From Beverwykella pulmonaria (lineage: Eukaryota > Ascomycota > Dothideomycetes > Pleosporales > Melanommataceae): a stretch of 64,000 bases of DNA. Where the stretch lies: NCBI GenBank assembly GCA_001599595.1, contig BCHH01000001.1, positions 1,749,032 through 1,813,031 on the forward strand, written 5' to 3'. The translations under genes were made by a program, and so were the position numbers. This document shows positions 1-11,992 of this stretch, in pieces (position 1 is the first letter of the stretch; each line of letters starts with the position of its first letter). Below the pieces are notes generated by a model that was not told the DNA's origin, searched no databases, and worked only from the letters and a program-made list of their open reading frames with translations.

Positions 1-173
1 GTCGCCAGGGTCTGCCTGTGCATCGATTCCGCCTCCGAGTACTTGCCTTGGCTCCCCAGCACTCCCGCCAAGTTGTTCATGGTCGTCAGCGTGTCCGGAT
101 GGTCAAGACCAAGGACCTTCTCACGGGTCGCCAGGGTCTGCCTGTGCATCAATTCCGCCTCCGAGTACTTGCC
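1..173 (-). repeat. Near-identical TPR-coding repeat, 126-bp period
   Basis: Bases 1-47 and 127-173 match at 46 of 47 positions at a spacing of 126 bp, which is exactly 42 codons, the TPR unit of this NLR class. The next unit inward (to about 300) is much more diverged. The array probably continues left of the window. Confidence 0.85.
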
Positions 174-2392
174 CAAATCCGTTAAGACAGAGCCAAGAAG
201 GCTTGCGCTGAGAAGTGTGTTGGACTCATCCTTGCCTAAGATCTGCTTTCGAATCTCCAGAGCTTTTGAAACCATGCCCTCTGCTTGATTAAAGAGTCCT
301 TGTCGCCACGCGTACCAGCCAGTGTTGTTCAATAATAAAGCCCACGTATTAGTCTCTCCCATACTTAACTCTTCCTGTCCTACAATAGGCAATACGTGTG
401 GAAAGAGAGTCTGACATTTCGGCCAGTTCGTGTACTCGCCGTCAGGGAACTCTTGTGCCATTGCTTGTATAAAGGCCCGACGCCATATTCCGTCCCTGTT
501 GGCCGACTTGAGCCATACCGTCGTCGCGAGCTGGACGAGCCTGTGCATCTCAAACTCGTCCTCGTGCTGTTTTGTGTCGACTAGCGAGAAGGCGCGAAGA
601 AATGCTATGTCTTCCTCAAAGTCATCGTTTTCTCTATTCGTATGCCTCTCTAATAAGTTATCTTGCTCCTTATTCTTATTGTCTGTGTAATGGCGAATCA
701 TGAAGTCCGGGATGCTTTGCGGGTTGAAGAAACTCATGAAGGAGAGAAGGTCTGCTGCCAATGGTCGCTGCTGGCGTATATGCTCGAAAGAGATTTGCCA
801 CGTCGCAAGCACGGAGTTTAGTGCTTTCCCATCGCGTCGCATATCAGGAGCTGCCTTACGGAGCAGCTCTACCTGTCCCTCGACCCCCTTGAGCTGGGCA
901 AGGTACTTTGGGATTGACATTCGCTGCCCTAGCCGATTTATGTATGCTGCCGCTTGGACGATTGCAAGCGGGATGCAGTCGAGAGCATTGACGAGCTGAG
1001 TCGCACCATCCGATGGCTCGTCTCCTAGCTTATTCCGTAGAAGTTCAACCGCTTCGCTGTCATTCATCGCACCGACCTGGATGATATCCTGCTGACGGCC
1101 CACGAGGCTTCGTGCAACAGCAGCATTCCGTGAAGTGATGAGAACCGCTCCATGATCGCTTTGCGGTAACAGCGAGGCCAGCGGCATGCTCTGTCCGTCT
1201 TCCTGGGATTCGATTGCGATCTCGTCGTCGACATTGTCTACGATCATCAACCACCGTCCGTTCGCCTCGTTCGATAGCCATCTACAAACAGCTGGTACAG
1301 TGTCTATCGCAGCACTGGGCTGAGAACAGAGCCCAACTCGTTCTGCGATGTCGCTGAAAGCTTGCTCGAGTCGTGCTGAGTTGCTTGCATGCACCCAGAA
1401 CACCGACGTGTCCGGCTGTCGCTGTCGCACGCGATGCGCGTACTCGATGGCTAACTGTGACTTCCTGTGCGATGTTAGCGCATATCAGATACAGCGAAGA
1501 TACGGTCATACCCGAAGCCGCCGAAACCCACAAGTGCGGCGCGGCCCGCTCGGCGCGAGCATCGCTCATCAACACGCTCGAGGATATCGCCCCGGTCGAC
1601 AAAGTCGCAGTCCCTGCGAAAAGGTACGTTGAACGAGGCTGTTTGCAGAGATTGAGGATTACGTCTATTTGCCTTTTTTTTTAGTCGTGAAAGTGCGTTT
1701 TCTTCGCCCTCGCCATAGATTAAAGGCATAAACACCCCAAAAACCCCTAGCAAACAGTACGCCTTATCTTCTTTAACCGTAGTCGTCCGTTTCGCTGCCC
1801 AGCTTATTCGCTCCTCAAAGCTAAACTCGCCAAGAGACTGTCCTCTCAGCGCTGCAATAGGTATCTTTGTAACCTCACAGACCTCCCTCTCCAGCGATAT
1901 CTTGCTGCCTAGTTTCTTGCCGTTCCTAGAGAAGAACTCAACCTGAGCCGGCGCTATAAGCTCCTGCAGCGTCCAGCCTCGCGTGAACCATCGGCTCCGT
2001 CGGAAGGCCTCTATCCAAGTTATCCGGAAAGCTTGGGCATCAGTAACCTCTTCTAGGACATGGACATCTGATAGGTATACATAGCACTTCGTTGCACGCT
2101 GATACCAACGGAACATAGAGTTGATGGCTGTGCTGAGTTCATCGCTGGTCGATTTATTGATACAGCAAGTGTCTACCCAGGAATATCTTAGGCCATCCTC
2201 AGCAGCTTTGTTAACGCAGAAGCGAATTTTAGCATAGCCAGCCTTATTCTTGCCAGTTCCCGCCACCAGCTCGTCGTATGTGACTTCGCCATCATTCCAA
2301 GTATGAGAGAGAATGGCATATGGAGGGATCTCGTTGGTAAAGGTGGTTAGCTTGAAGCCGTCGTAGTTCGAGTTGGATTGTAGGAGGCGCAT
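1..2392 (-). CDS. HET / NB-ARC / TPR NLR-type protein (3' end outside window)
   Basis: Probable cytosolic intracellular receptor of the fungal NLR class, linked in other fungi to heterokaryon incompatibility and non-self recognition. It starts at the ATG at 2392-2390. The N-terminal part is a HET domain (YAILSHTW near residue 26, then WVDTCCIN and RGWTLQELIAP). An NB-ARC/NACHT-type ATPase follows: P-loop GFGGFGKSQLA, Walker B WLMIVDNVDD, and a sensor-like VLITSRN. A 47-bp intron (1511-1465) splits the P-loop, and removing it restores the GKS triplet, which supports the model. The C-terminal part is kinesin-light-chain-like TPR (ALEIRKQILG, REKVLGLDHPDTL). The last repeats are almost identical in DNA. 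No stop is seen before the window edge, so length and repeat number are unknown. The architecture is clear; the ligand and partner are not. Confidence 0.9.
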
Positions 2393-4587
2393 TTCGGACG
2401 CATTCGTCAGGTTTGGTTAAACAATGGGTTCGGCTCCGCGCATACGTCATTCTAGTAGAATGTAATGGTAAAGTGTTCCGCAACGAGAGATTCTAGGTGA
2501 ACAGAAGGTTAACGTTAGTAAGGTGAGTTATGTTGTATTGTAGTGCATGTTGTATTGTAGTGCATGTTGTTTGGACGCAGCAAGGGCTGAATAAGGCGCG
2601 GGCAATTACTGCCTACTGCGAAAGCCTTGGCGCGTTAGACGCGGATGATGTGCGCGTGAGTCGCTGCCAAGTGCTGATGTCAGCAGCAATATAATACCGC
2701 TAAGCTACTTCACTTCGGTGGCTGGATCTATCGCGTCTATCAATTTAGAGCCAGTGGATTTGAACAAGTCTCAAAACAAAACAATCCATCAGACGCCGTC
2801 GCAGCGCTCGGGATTAGATTATTGTATAATGAGCCGCAATTTGACAGTTTTTGACAGGATGCATAGACTTTTTGGTGCAGTTGCGGCGGTCCAAGAAGAC
2901 CTCGGCAGCAGGCTATCAGCGGATTGCGGTATTGCACGGTAAGCAGAAGCTGATTTAAGAAGGCATTAATAAGAAATGCAGTTCATAGGTCGTGACTGTT
3001 ATTCCGAGAATATCTTCACTTTTGAAAGGTTGTGGAGTTTATCACACTAAAAAGTATATGCGTCGTTCCCGTCATGGCGGGTGTCCCGCTACGCAGGGAC
3101 GCACCTTATACGGAGCAGGTGGGTGTTCGCACTTGGATCTCAAGCCATCATCCAGTGCACATCTCAGCACGTGCTGGAACACGGCAGTTGGAGAACCTGC
3201 GAGGATTTGCCGGTCTTCCCGATGAACTCGTTTCCTCCACACCAACCAGAGCCGATGCACACTTGAAGTGGCTGCGCATCTTGCCGTCTCCTCCGACCAC
3301 GTCTTCTTCTCTCTAGGAATTTGGTCTCTCAAGTTCTTTCCCATTACAAGCCAGTGTCTGATATGAAACTCTGGTATGGCCGGACCAGCATTCCATTTTT
3401 GCAGGGGTTCGAAATGATATATAAGAGCCAAAGTCCTGTTCGAAGAGATCAACAAATTTGAGAGACGGACTCACTTGGCAACACGGTACCAATTCTTTGC
3501 AACACGCCAGACACTGCCGACATCCACTAGTTCGCCAAGTCGACGGCACATGCTAAAAACGGATATAAAAAAAACATACAACAGCAGGGATTCGCCAATG
3601 GTCACCCACTTGACTACTAGTCCGCCGGTACACTGCTTAAATATTGCTGAGCGAACGGGAAGCATTGGATTCAGTGTCCTATGGTCGTATGTGGAAGACA
3701 TCGTCATATATTATGATATATCCAGTGAGATAAAGGATTTTTCCAGCGTGCTCAAGCAGCAACATCGAAACACTTTGGTTATTTAGTTTCCGCGGCAAAC
3801 TCTCTAACACTCTTGTACGACTGCAAGGTGCCGATTATTACCGCATCAGACGCAAAACATCTACCTGACAACTGCGCTCCTTTCCCCTTTCGCAGCATCT
3901 TGTTAAATGTAAACCGTGTCGATCACTTCACTCAAACTACAACACAACCACGCTTCAAGCATAACGCACTCCCTGAGAAAGTCGGCCATAGCATGAATAC
4001 TAGACAATCGATGACAACCATCTGAAACCTTGTCATCTATTACTAACCTCACCAGCCTCGACTTGAATCCTGGCTGTTCGGCTACGACCCTTCATATTGG
4101 AAAAGGCGCTCAAAGTTATACCCCAATATAACAGACCGCGCTATACGTTTCTCAAGACCAAACGCCCAGCTTCTACACGTTTTCAAATGGACACTCCCCA
4201 GATTATCCGAGTGGCCACGGCGCACCCGGGCCGGCAGATTATATGAATATTCAATCTCAATAATCCATGGGCATTCTTCATTCTCGAATCCTACCCAATC
4301 ACACTGTCGTTGGGAGATAAAAAAAACCTTGGACTTTTCGATTCCAATTACGCTTAATACCGATCTTACTGGTAGCTGAAGCGATCGACAAATACGGGTA
4401 CAAGGCCAGCAGTGCATGGAGGAAAATGTGGGGAGCATGCCAAGCGACATCCGGGGAGCAGATGACTGCGTTGTGTTTATTGCGACTTCAGGATTCTGCA
4501 CGAATGCGCGGCGCGAAATAGAGTGATATGATCGCCACCCCAGAGGCGATGCTATAGCTGCTCCAGATTCCTGGCCATGGGAAGAGA
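2393..4587. other. Intergenic region between NLR and LPMO genes
   Basis: About 2.2 kb without a gene I can support. It contains a short exact direct repeat, gttgtattgtagtgcat twice in tandem, at about 2531-2567. Several short open frames show no recognisable domain. The last few hundred bases are presumably the LPMO promoter. They contain GTGGGG near 4427 and CCGGGG near 4450, which fit the CreA consensus SYGGRG; that is only an inference from the pattern. Confidence 0.5.
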
Positions 4588-4595
4588 TATATAAA
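4588..4595 (+). promoter_or_regulatory. TATA box of the LPMO gene
   Basis: TATATAAA lies 113 bp upstream of the LPMO start codon, in a position that fits a fungal core promoter with a 5' UTR of roughly 70-80 bases. Confidence 0.6.
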
Positions 4596-4700
4596 CGCTG
4601 CCTGGCAGCCCGTAAGTCATTCACTTCTCACTTGTTGACATCCAAGTCCTTAAGTCAACGTTCCAACACAAGACTCCCCAATCTTAGTCAGCTACCCATC

Positions 4701-5711
4701 ATGAAGTTCACCATCACAGCCGTTCTTTCTCTCCTCCCACTCCTCTCGTCCGCTCACTGTATCGCGCAGCGAGTACGAGTCAACGGCCAAGATTTCGGCC
4801 AAGGAAATGGCATCCGCATGTCGACTAGCAATAACCCAATTCAGAACGTCAACGACGCGAGCTTTGCCTGCAAGAACTCCTTTCAGTCTCCAGTATCGAC
4901 CAAGGTTATCGATGTCAAGGCAGGAGACAAGGTCGGCGTAATGTGGGGACACGTACGTCTATCCGGGATGCAAGCTCTACGTTTTGTTGCAGAGTTCGTT
5001 TAGGATACTACTCAAGTAGCATGTCTCGAATCTTCTGCGGCAGAACTGGAAGCTTGTACTCAAAACATTTGCTGATCTTGTACGCAGGTAATTGGAGGAC
5101 CACAATCTGCAAACGATGCAGACAACCCAATCGCAAAGAGCCACAAGGGTCCTACCATATTCTACCTGTACGCTGTTCCCAGCACCAATATCCGACTTGT
5201 TCAAAGTCGGAGAGCCTGATGATCGTACTAACTTCCACCCAGGGCCAAAGTCGACAACGCTGCCACCGCCCAACCCAGTGGCCTGAAATGGTTCAAGGTC
5301 TCCGAAGATGGACTCGATGGCTCTGGAAAGTGGGGTGTAGACCGCATGATCGCCAGTGGTGGATGGTCAGACTTTACCATGCCGACCTGTGTTGCTCCAG
5401 GCCAGTATCTTCTCCGTGCGGAGATCATTGCTTTGCACTCTGCAAAGGTACGTTTGGCAATACAAATCCCGTTTCCAGCAGCCGTATGCTAATCAAGACT
5501 GCAGACCCAAGGAGGTGCTCAATTTTATATGGGGTGTGCGCAGATCAACGTTTCTGGTAGTGGGTCGAAGACTGGAAATACTGTTTCGTTCCCCGGCGCG
5601 TACAGCGCCACGGACCCCGGAATTCTCATTTCGATTTACGACGCCAAGGGCCAGCCTGTGGGCAACGGGACGCCGTATAAGATCCCCGGACCTGCGGTTC
5701 TGACGTGCTAG
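4701..5711 (+). CDS. AA9 lytic polysaccharide monooxygenase (formerly GH61)
   Basis: Secreted copper enzyme that oxidatively cleaves cellulose or related glucans. Four exons: 4701-4952, 5088-5167, 5243-5447, 5505-5711, giving 247 residues. The signal peptide [18 protein letters not shown] ends directly before a histidine, as needed for the N-terminal His of the copper histidine brace. The second brace histidine is in MWGH at the exon 1/2 junction. The axial region [11 protein letters not shown] with its conserved Gln and Tyr is intact, and the tail has the family's AYSATDPGI and [10 protein letters not shown] chose 4701 over the in-frame upstream codons because only this start exposes the signal peptide. 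No cellulose-binding module is present. All motifs expected for activity are there. Substrate preference cannot be told from the sequence. Confidence 0.92.
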
Positions 5712-7214
5712 ATAGGTGACTGGTTGGGTCAAGACAGGGCTCGGTGGAGTTGGCGTTTTGTTCTGAACGATTGACGACTAGGCTGGTGAAGAGGGGAGGA
5801 TGAGAAGTACGTAGCATGCTCTCAATAATCCAACGTCATCCTCTTGATAGCACGCACCTACACACAGAGAGATAGAGAGCAAAACATTGACACAGTGGCC
5901 CATAAATTGCTCTAGAGACCGCAGATGGGCTTGGAGTTCCGCACGCCGGAGTTCGGCTAGCATATCAAGCTTCACGCAGAGGATTCCGGCTGGTACTGTA
6001 CTTGCAGTTCTTCTCTTCACCTCACGGACCAGAGGGTGGGTATGAGTTGACCAGAGTAAGCATCCCTCGTACGCATGTTCTCCACGTCTGTTATTCGTGT
6101 GATGGCATGTCGTGATAACAACCTCCATCAGCACGTCGCCGCTAGTGTCGGCTCGGGCCTTGTGTCTTTGGTGGCAATATCATCCCTGTCTCCTCGCCTT
6201 TCCCATGTTCAAACCTGGGGATTCATCTTAACTTGATCTCCATAGTAGCGAGACAAGATCTGCCTTGTCAGTTCCCAACGCCAACAGCATCGATTTATTT
6301 TTCTGGAATCACCTGGTTGGCGGGGCAGGGAAGCAGAAACCCACGGATCAGCACAGGGTTAGGGCGGGTGGTAACTGGCGGCTATGGGCCGTGCGTTCGG
6401 CCGAGGCTAGAATTTCACGGCCTTCTCTTCGAATCAGAGTGCTGCCGTGGTCGAAGTTGCACTGCATGTTGGAACTTAAGTGGAGCAGTGAACTAGGCTG
6501 AAATGGGGACAAACTCGGGGTAGAGGTGCGTTGAGGATTGTGTTGGCTCATCTATGTGAGTATGCCCTACAAAGCATGTTTCGGGGATGCCCTTGAGGTT
6601 TATTCAAATGCTGCAGTTACGGGCAGCTTAAGCAATTACCTTCTCATCATCATGACGAGAAGTTGCCCTAATATAGGAGACCTTTCCGTCTACCCTTCCC
6701 ATCCCATCATCCCCCCTCCTGTCAGGCCCACAGCGATAGCCGCAAAAAAGCGGTGACTCCACCGCATTACCCTCTCTCCATGTCCATCCATCCGGATTTT
6801 ACGGTAATAACAGGTCCCACAAGATGCGCCAAACTAAAACCCGTTCAACGGCAATTCGGCACAGCACGTCTACGGAATAGCTTGGCTTATGATCCTGGGG
6901 TGCTTTAATAACGATGTGCCGGGGGCATTCTTTTTGCGATGGTGTTGTTCTGACTCTTTGCATTCGTCTCTCTTCGATTTTTCTTCAACGTTTGTTTGTC
7001 AGGTCAGAGGCTTTGGTTGGATTCAATTTCATGCACATGCCATCTTCAATTCCGACGACTGCGGACCGTTCCGCGATTTATATTACTCCTGTGTTTATCA
7101 GGCAATAGTGTCCACTGGCGGCAATCTATTCACATTCACAAACGCGAACGTGAACGCGAACGTCAGTTCGCAATTCCAGCTTCCCAGAAGGGGTATACAG
7201 ATTCCTACCGCACA
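5712..7214. other. Intergenic region upstream of the MFS gene
   Basis: About 1.5 kb with no gene I can support. It should hold the LPMO 3' end and the MFS promoter and leader. Just before the MFS start, about 7139-7165, the leader carries a short repeat of aacgcg/aacgtg hexamers. Nothing else stands out. Confidence 0.5.
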
Positions 7215-9197
7215 ATGACCGAATCATTGTACAAACTCCCATCCCGAAGCGAAATCATCTCGTTAGCCGTTGATGAAGGCCACGACGCCGACATCCCTAC
7301 CAACGCGGGTTCCATCCGGCCTACACCTCATGCCTCGCGCTCCCAAAACCACACCCACACGCGCCATAACCATAACCACAACCACAATCACGACCCCGAG
7401 AAACACGGTGCCGTCTTGGAAAAAGATATTGAAAAAGGCAGTGCACGTCCCGAATCATTATCAAGCCAAGAAAATGCCGAAGAAGAAGAAGAAGCATCAG
7501 AAGGGAATGAGAATGATCCGAACATTGTGTGGTGGGACGGGCCAGACGATCCGCAGAATCCTATGAACTGGAGATACACCAAGAAATGGGGGACTGTGCT
7601 GCTGGTTTCTGGGATTACGTTTTTGACCCCGTTGGCGAGTTCGAGTTTTGCGCCGGGTGTGCCCAAAGTTATGAAGACGTTTGGTTCGACTGATAATATG
7701 TTGGAGGGGTTTATGGTGTCTGTCTATGTCTTGGGGTTTGCGTTTGGTCCGCTAAGTACGTCTTGTCTCACACCATTCCTACATATCGATCCTCGGAGCT
7801 GATGAGCGAACAGTTATTGCGCCACTGTCCGAAATGTTTGGACGACTGTGGCTGTACCATTGCTGTAACCTTTTTTTCATAGTATTTACGATTGCGGCGG
7901 GTGTATCGACAAATATGGGCATGTTTATTGCGTTCAGGTTCTTTATGGGGTGTTTTGGTGGAGCGCCGCTTGTGCTGGGTGGTGGGACGATTGCGGATTT
8001 GATTTCGAGAGAGCAGAGGGGGACTGCTATGGTTGGTCAGTACACCAAATCCTCATTACTTTGGAATGAAAGATTGTACTAATGTTCATAGTGTGGATGA
8101 TGGGTCCTACAATTGGGCCGTGTGTAAGCAGATTCACTCTCTAGCACCAGCGCAGTGGAAGTGTGACTAACGATCGTAGGTCGGACCCATTGTTGGAGGC
8201 TTCCTTATTGAGGCTCGTGGGTGGAGATGGAATTTCTGGCTTATCGCCATTCTTGTACGCACCCTCTCCTTTGAACCTCATCCTTCCTCTAACCCGTCAC
8301 AGGCCGGAGCATTCATGCTCATGTCCGTGATCCTCATGAATGAAACTTACGCGCCCGTAATCCTTGCCCGCAAAGCCGCCCGTCTACGTAAATCAACCGG
8401 AAACCTGAAACTCAAATCCAAACTTGACAGTGGTCTCTCCCCCCGCGACCTCTTCCTCTTCTCCATCATTCGCCCTACGAAAATGCTCACGCAGTCTACT
8501 ATCTGCTTCGCCATCTCTTTGTACGTTGCAATCACGTATGCGTATCTCTACATCCTCTTCACGACCATCACCGCAGTATTCACGAACCAATACGGCTGGC
8601 ACGGCGGCGTCCTCGGTCTCTCTTTCCTCGGCCTCGGGGTCGGCTCCCTCTTTGGACAATTAGTATTCACGCATTTCAGCAACGCAACTGTAGCTAAGCA
8701 CATTGAGCGTGACGACTTCAAGCCCGAGCACCGTCTGTACTTGATGACAATTGGCGGCTTCTTCTTACCGATCGGTCTGTTCTGGTACGGTTGGTCTGTG
8801 CAAGCACAGGCTCATTATATGGTACCCATTGTAGGGATGGGCGTCATGGGATTCGGGCTATTGTTGACGTATATGCCAGCGAATACGTATTTGGTGGATG
8901 TTTTTACGGTGCATGCAGCAAGTGCCATGGCGGCGAGCACCGTATTGAGAAGTTTGTGCGCAGCGTTTATTCCTTTGGTAAGTGACGATTCATCCAATCT
9001 ACTCAAGAGGAGTTGTGGAGTCGTAGATGTTTTGCTAATGATGGGTTGTGCAGTCTTCGCAGAAAATGTACGCCGCAATGGGATACGGATGGGGAAACTC
9101 GTTGCTGGGGTTTGTTGCGTTAATACTTATTCCAATACCCTTTTTGTTTATCAAGTTTGGGGAGGGCATAAGGGCAAGGTCGACGGTGAAGTTGTGA
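7215..9197 (+). CDS. MFS multidrug/metabolite exporter (DHA1 family, 12 TM)
   Basis: Probable plasma-membrane proton antiporter exporting drugs or secondary metabolites. Six exons: 7215-7755, 7814-8035, 8092-8123, 8180-8254, 8303-8977, 9054-9197, giving 562 residues. The long cytosolic N-terminus has a histidine/asparagine run (HNHNHNHNHD) and an acidic run, followed by the DHA1 signature WWDGPDDPQNPMNW. Then come the first helix, the motif-A region (PLSEMFGRLWLY) and the antiporter-type segment GPTIGPCVGPIVGG, which is complete only when the 32-bp exon 3 is spliced in. The loop between the two six-helix halves contains LSPRDLFLFSIIRPTKML. Its position next to an oxidoreductase and 6 kb from a P450 suits a cluster exporter, but substrate is unknown. 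Confidence 0.9.
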
Positions 9198-9766
9198 GAA
9201 AATGGGATTGGCGTTGGCGTAGAAATATGTTAATGAATTACACGCAAAAAGGCAGAAAGCATCGAAAGAACTTCGTGCATGCTAGTAGAAAATGAGACAT
9301 CAGTTCAAAGTATTCAGAAAGCTGCCACGGATTTGAGGTTGTGGACAATTTAGTAGGGTTCAGTTCTAGCTTGAAAGGTTTTCGCGAAGGACATATGTAA
9401 TGATCTGCAATCGTAGCAAAAATAGATAGTGGATTTAAATAGGCGGTGCATAGTACAGCAGTTTATGCATCGGATCGTGTGCCAACGCATGTGTATTGAC
9501 GCCACTACCACGGTTCCTCGACTCGTGCTAACCTCGGTCTACAATCGCGGGGCATTCACCCCAATGTTACTAGCCATTGGCCAATCAGCATCCATGAACA
9601 ACACCGGCATACCAAAAGCGGCAAAGAGGTCAAATCCTCAAGCTTTCTCCAAAATTATTCCTAAGCAGATTAATCAATTCCTACATGTTCCGGTGCTGAC
9701 AACATCATCCCTCAACCTTCTCTACATATACCCTCTTTTACAATACCTCCATAGTCCAGCGCAAAC
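9198..9766. other. Intergenic region between MFS and oxidoreductase genes
   Basis: About 570 bp with no gene I can support. Pyrimidine-rich tracts close to the downstream ATG suit a promoter and short leader. Confidence 0.4.
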
Positions 9767-11063
9767 ATGGTATCGGCCCTTCCCTCAAACTTCAAATCTC
9801 TAACCTACACACAACCCTCCACGCCCCCGCACCTAAATCACCAAACCCTAACACCCCCGGGCCCCACTGAACTCCTCATCAAAGTAAAAGCCGCCGCCAT
9901 AAACCCTGTTGACATCCAACTATGGGGCAACCCCGTTGTAGGTTTTCTAGCAGGCAAGAAAGAGAAGGGAATAGGACATGATTACTCAGGCACGATTGTG
10001 GGTGTGGGGAGTGGATTGAGGGGGAAGTGGGAAGAAGGGACGGAGGTTTTTGGGCTGTATAGTCGGCCGGTAAAAAACTCTCTTTTGAATTATCAAGATT
10101 TATCCTATGGCAGGAACCAGCTGACGAATGCGAGGGTTAGACCGGCGACGGGACGTTTAGTCAATATCTCAAAGTCGCGCCTTCTGACCCCATCGCGCGC
10201 AAACCCTCCTGTTGGAGCCACGAAGAAGCCGCCGCGGTGCCCCTAGTAGTCCTCACTGCCTTCGCGTGTTTGGACTGGCTACCTGCCGAGAATAAAGATA
10301 ACGGGATGAGAAGAGTGGTCGTGTCTGGCGCCAGTGGTGGTGTTGGGGTGTGGTGCGTGCAACGTAGGAACCCACTTCGAACCATTCATTCCATGGATAA
10401 TTGTAATTGATGTTTGGCAGTGGCTAAGAAACTCTACAATTGCCATGTCATCGGTGTGTGCTCGGGCAAGAACGCCGAGTTTGTGCGACGCATGGGCGCA
10501 GATGAGGTTGTAGATTATACAAAGCAGGATGTGGCTAAGGCGCTATTGGATAATAGGCCAAATGGGAGGAAATATGATTTATACATTGACTGTGTGGGTG
10601 GTGTTGAGATGTTCAACTATTGGGTAAGACACCTTGAAGGTCACTGATTTGTGTTACATGCTAACTGTTCTAGCACGATCTCCTTGACAAGAACGGCGCA
10701 TACATTACCATCGTTGGTGACAAAACCTCACGAACTAGTATGGGTGGGCCAGCTACTTGTAAGTAACCAAACACTGTGCAATTACCTCAAGCTAACATCT
10801 TCAAAGACTTCACATACCCCTCACAATTGCTCCGCTTCATCAAAGGCTGGCTCTTCGGACCACGATACGCAAACGTGCTTCTCTATCAAAAGAGTGAGCT
10901 ATTGGAGCAGGTTGTCGGATTAGCAGAGAAAGGAGAGGTGGAAGTCGTGGTACAGGAGGTTATACATGGGGTACTGGACGAGGGAAGTCAGGTGTGGAAG
11001 AAGATCTTTGAGCATATGGAAGGGGGGAGAGTGAGGGGGAAGATTGTTGTTGATATTGATTGA
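9767..11063 (+). CDS. MDR-type NAD(P)H oxidoreductase, quinone-oxidoreductase-like
   Basis: Medium-chain dehydrogenase/reductase of the zinc-independent quinone-reductase / Yim1-RTN4IP1-like branch. Five exons: 9767-10069, 10141-10363, 10421-10623, 10674-10758, 10807-11063, giving 356 residues. The GroES-like N-terminal half has AAAINPVDIQLWG and GHDYSGTIVGVG. The Rossmann half has the nucleotide-binding SGASGGVGVWCVQLAK, whose QLAK end is made by the exon 2/3 junction, and later VVDYTKQD and YDLYIDCVGG. I see no structural-zinc cysteine cluster, as expected for the quinone reductase type. It could reduce an enone or quinone intermediate in the neighbouring pathway; that is inference from location only. 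Confidence 0.85.
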
Positions 11064-11275
11064 ATAGGGAGGAAGTTTGGTCGTTCTTGGATGTACGCAG
11101 GGGAAATGTGGCCTGCATTGGTGGGTTGTTCGCAGCACGGCGTAGGCATGAGACCAAGCCCCTTTGAAGTGGCTGAAATAGGCTCAGCATTCACGGAGCC
11201 TTTCCTTCTCCGCGATCACTCTTTGATGTTCACTTTATCAAGACTTAGCTCATGATAACAGTCCGCAATCCTCAC

Positions 11276-11600
11276 TCACACATCTCTGCAAAACTTTCCA
11301 TCGAATTCAGAACAGTGTGCCGTCACTGGTGTAGGTTTTGCACTGAATACGTCTTTTAGGCCGTACTTCTGCTTGATTTGGAGAAATCTTGGATAATTCG
11401 ATCTCCAGAAAATGATTGCTAATCTCGCTCATTGACATTGCCCTACGACCGCTCGTTAGCTCCAGCCTTCTATCCACCAGGAGTAGAATTGTCCCATACC
11501 TCATTCACATACGACAGCGAATTCGGTGTCACATCTCTTAACGGTTGTCTAAGAACATGTATATTCATATCCTCCACCGTCTTCTTCTTAACAGCCATAA
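11276..11600 (-). pseudogene. Relic of an FAD-linked oxidase (berberine-bridge type) C-terminus
   Basis: Read on the minus strand, this stretch resembles the BBE-domain tail of FAD/PCMH oxidases. Fragments in order are LRQPLRDVTPNS, SYVNE, VNERD, FWRSNYPRFLQIKQKYG and a final GKFCR. The fragments lie in different frames. VNERD is followed by TAG where this family normally has Trp (TGG), so a G-to-A change is likely. At least one more stop and a frameshift lie nearby. No FAD-binding domain is seen upstream, so only the last ~110 codons remain. Similar enzymes are common in secondary-metabolite clusters. Confidence 0.6.
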
Positions 11601-11992
11601 GCAGTGCCTTCGGCGTTTGTGTGGCGCTCATTACATGCTAACATGGGTGATTCGTGAGATACCATTGTAAATCGGAGGGCTGACTTTAATAAGGAAGTGA
11701 AGTAGTTGTCGTCTGTGTTCTGGGCAGTTCCCCAACATGCAGTAGCTACGGTGGAAGAGATACGTTAAAGGGCGTAGCCCTCAAGGAGACATAGATGGGT
11801 CTTCCTGAAGGCCTAACTTTGCATTCAACAAACGCTCCGCATTTGGTAAAGAGTCTCTAGGGCTTGTGGTATATGTAAATTTGCGTAAATGAACATGGAA
11901 TGCAATAGGTGGATGTGAAAGGAGCATGTCAAAATAGAGTTGCATGTAGATAACGAATTGATACTGCCAACCGCTCAAATGTTGCACTACCT

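Noticed and set aside
4082..4624. 180-codon minus-strand frame ahead of the LPMO
   Set aside because: It covers the LPMO promoter and TATA box, has no recognisable domain and an unlikely composition.
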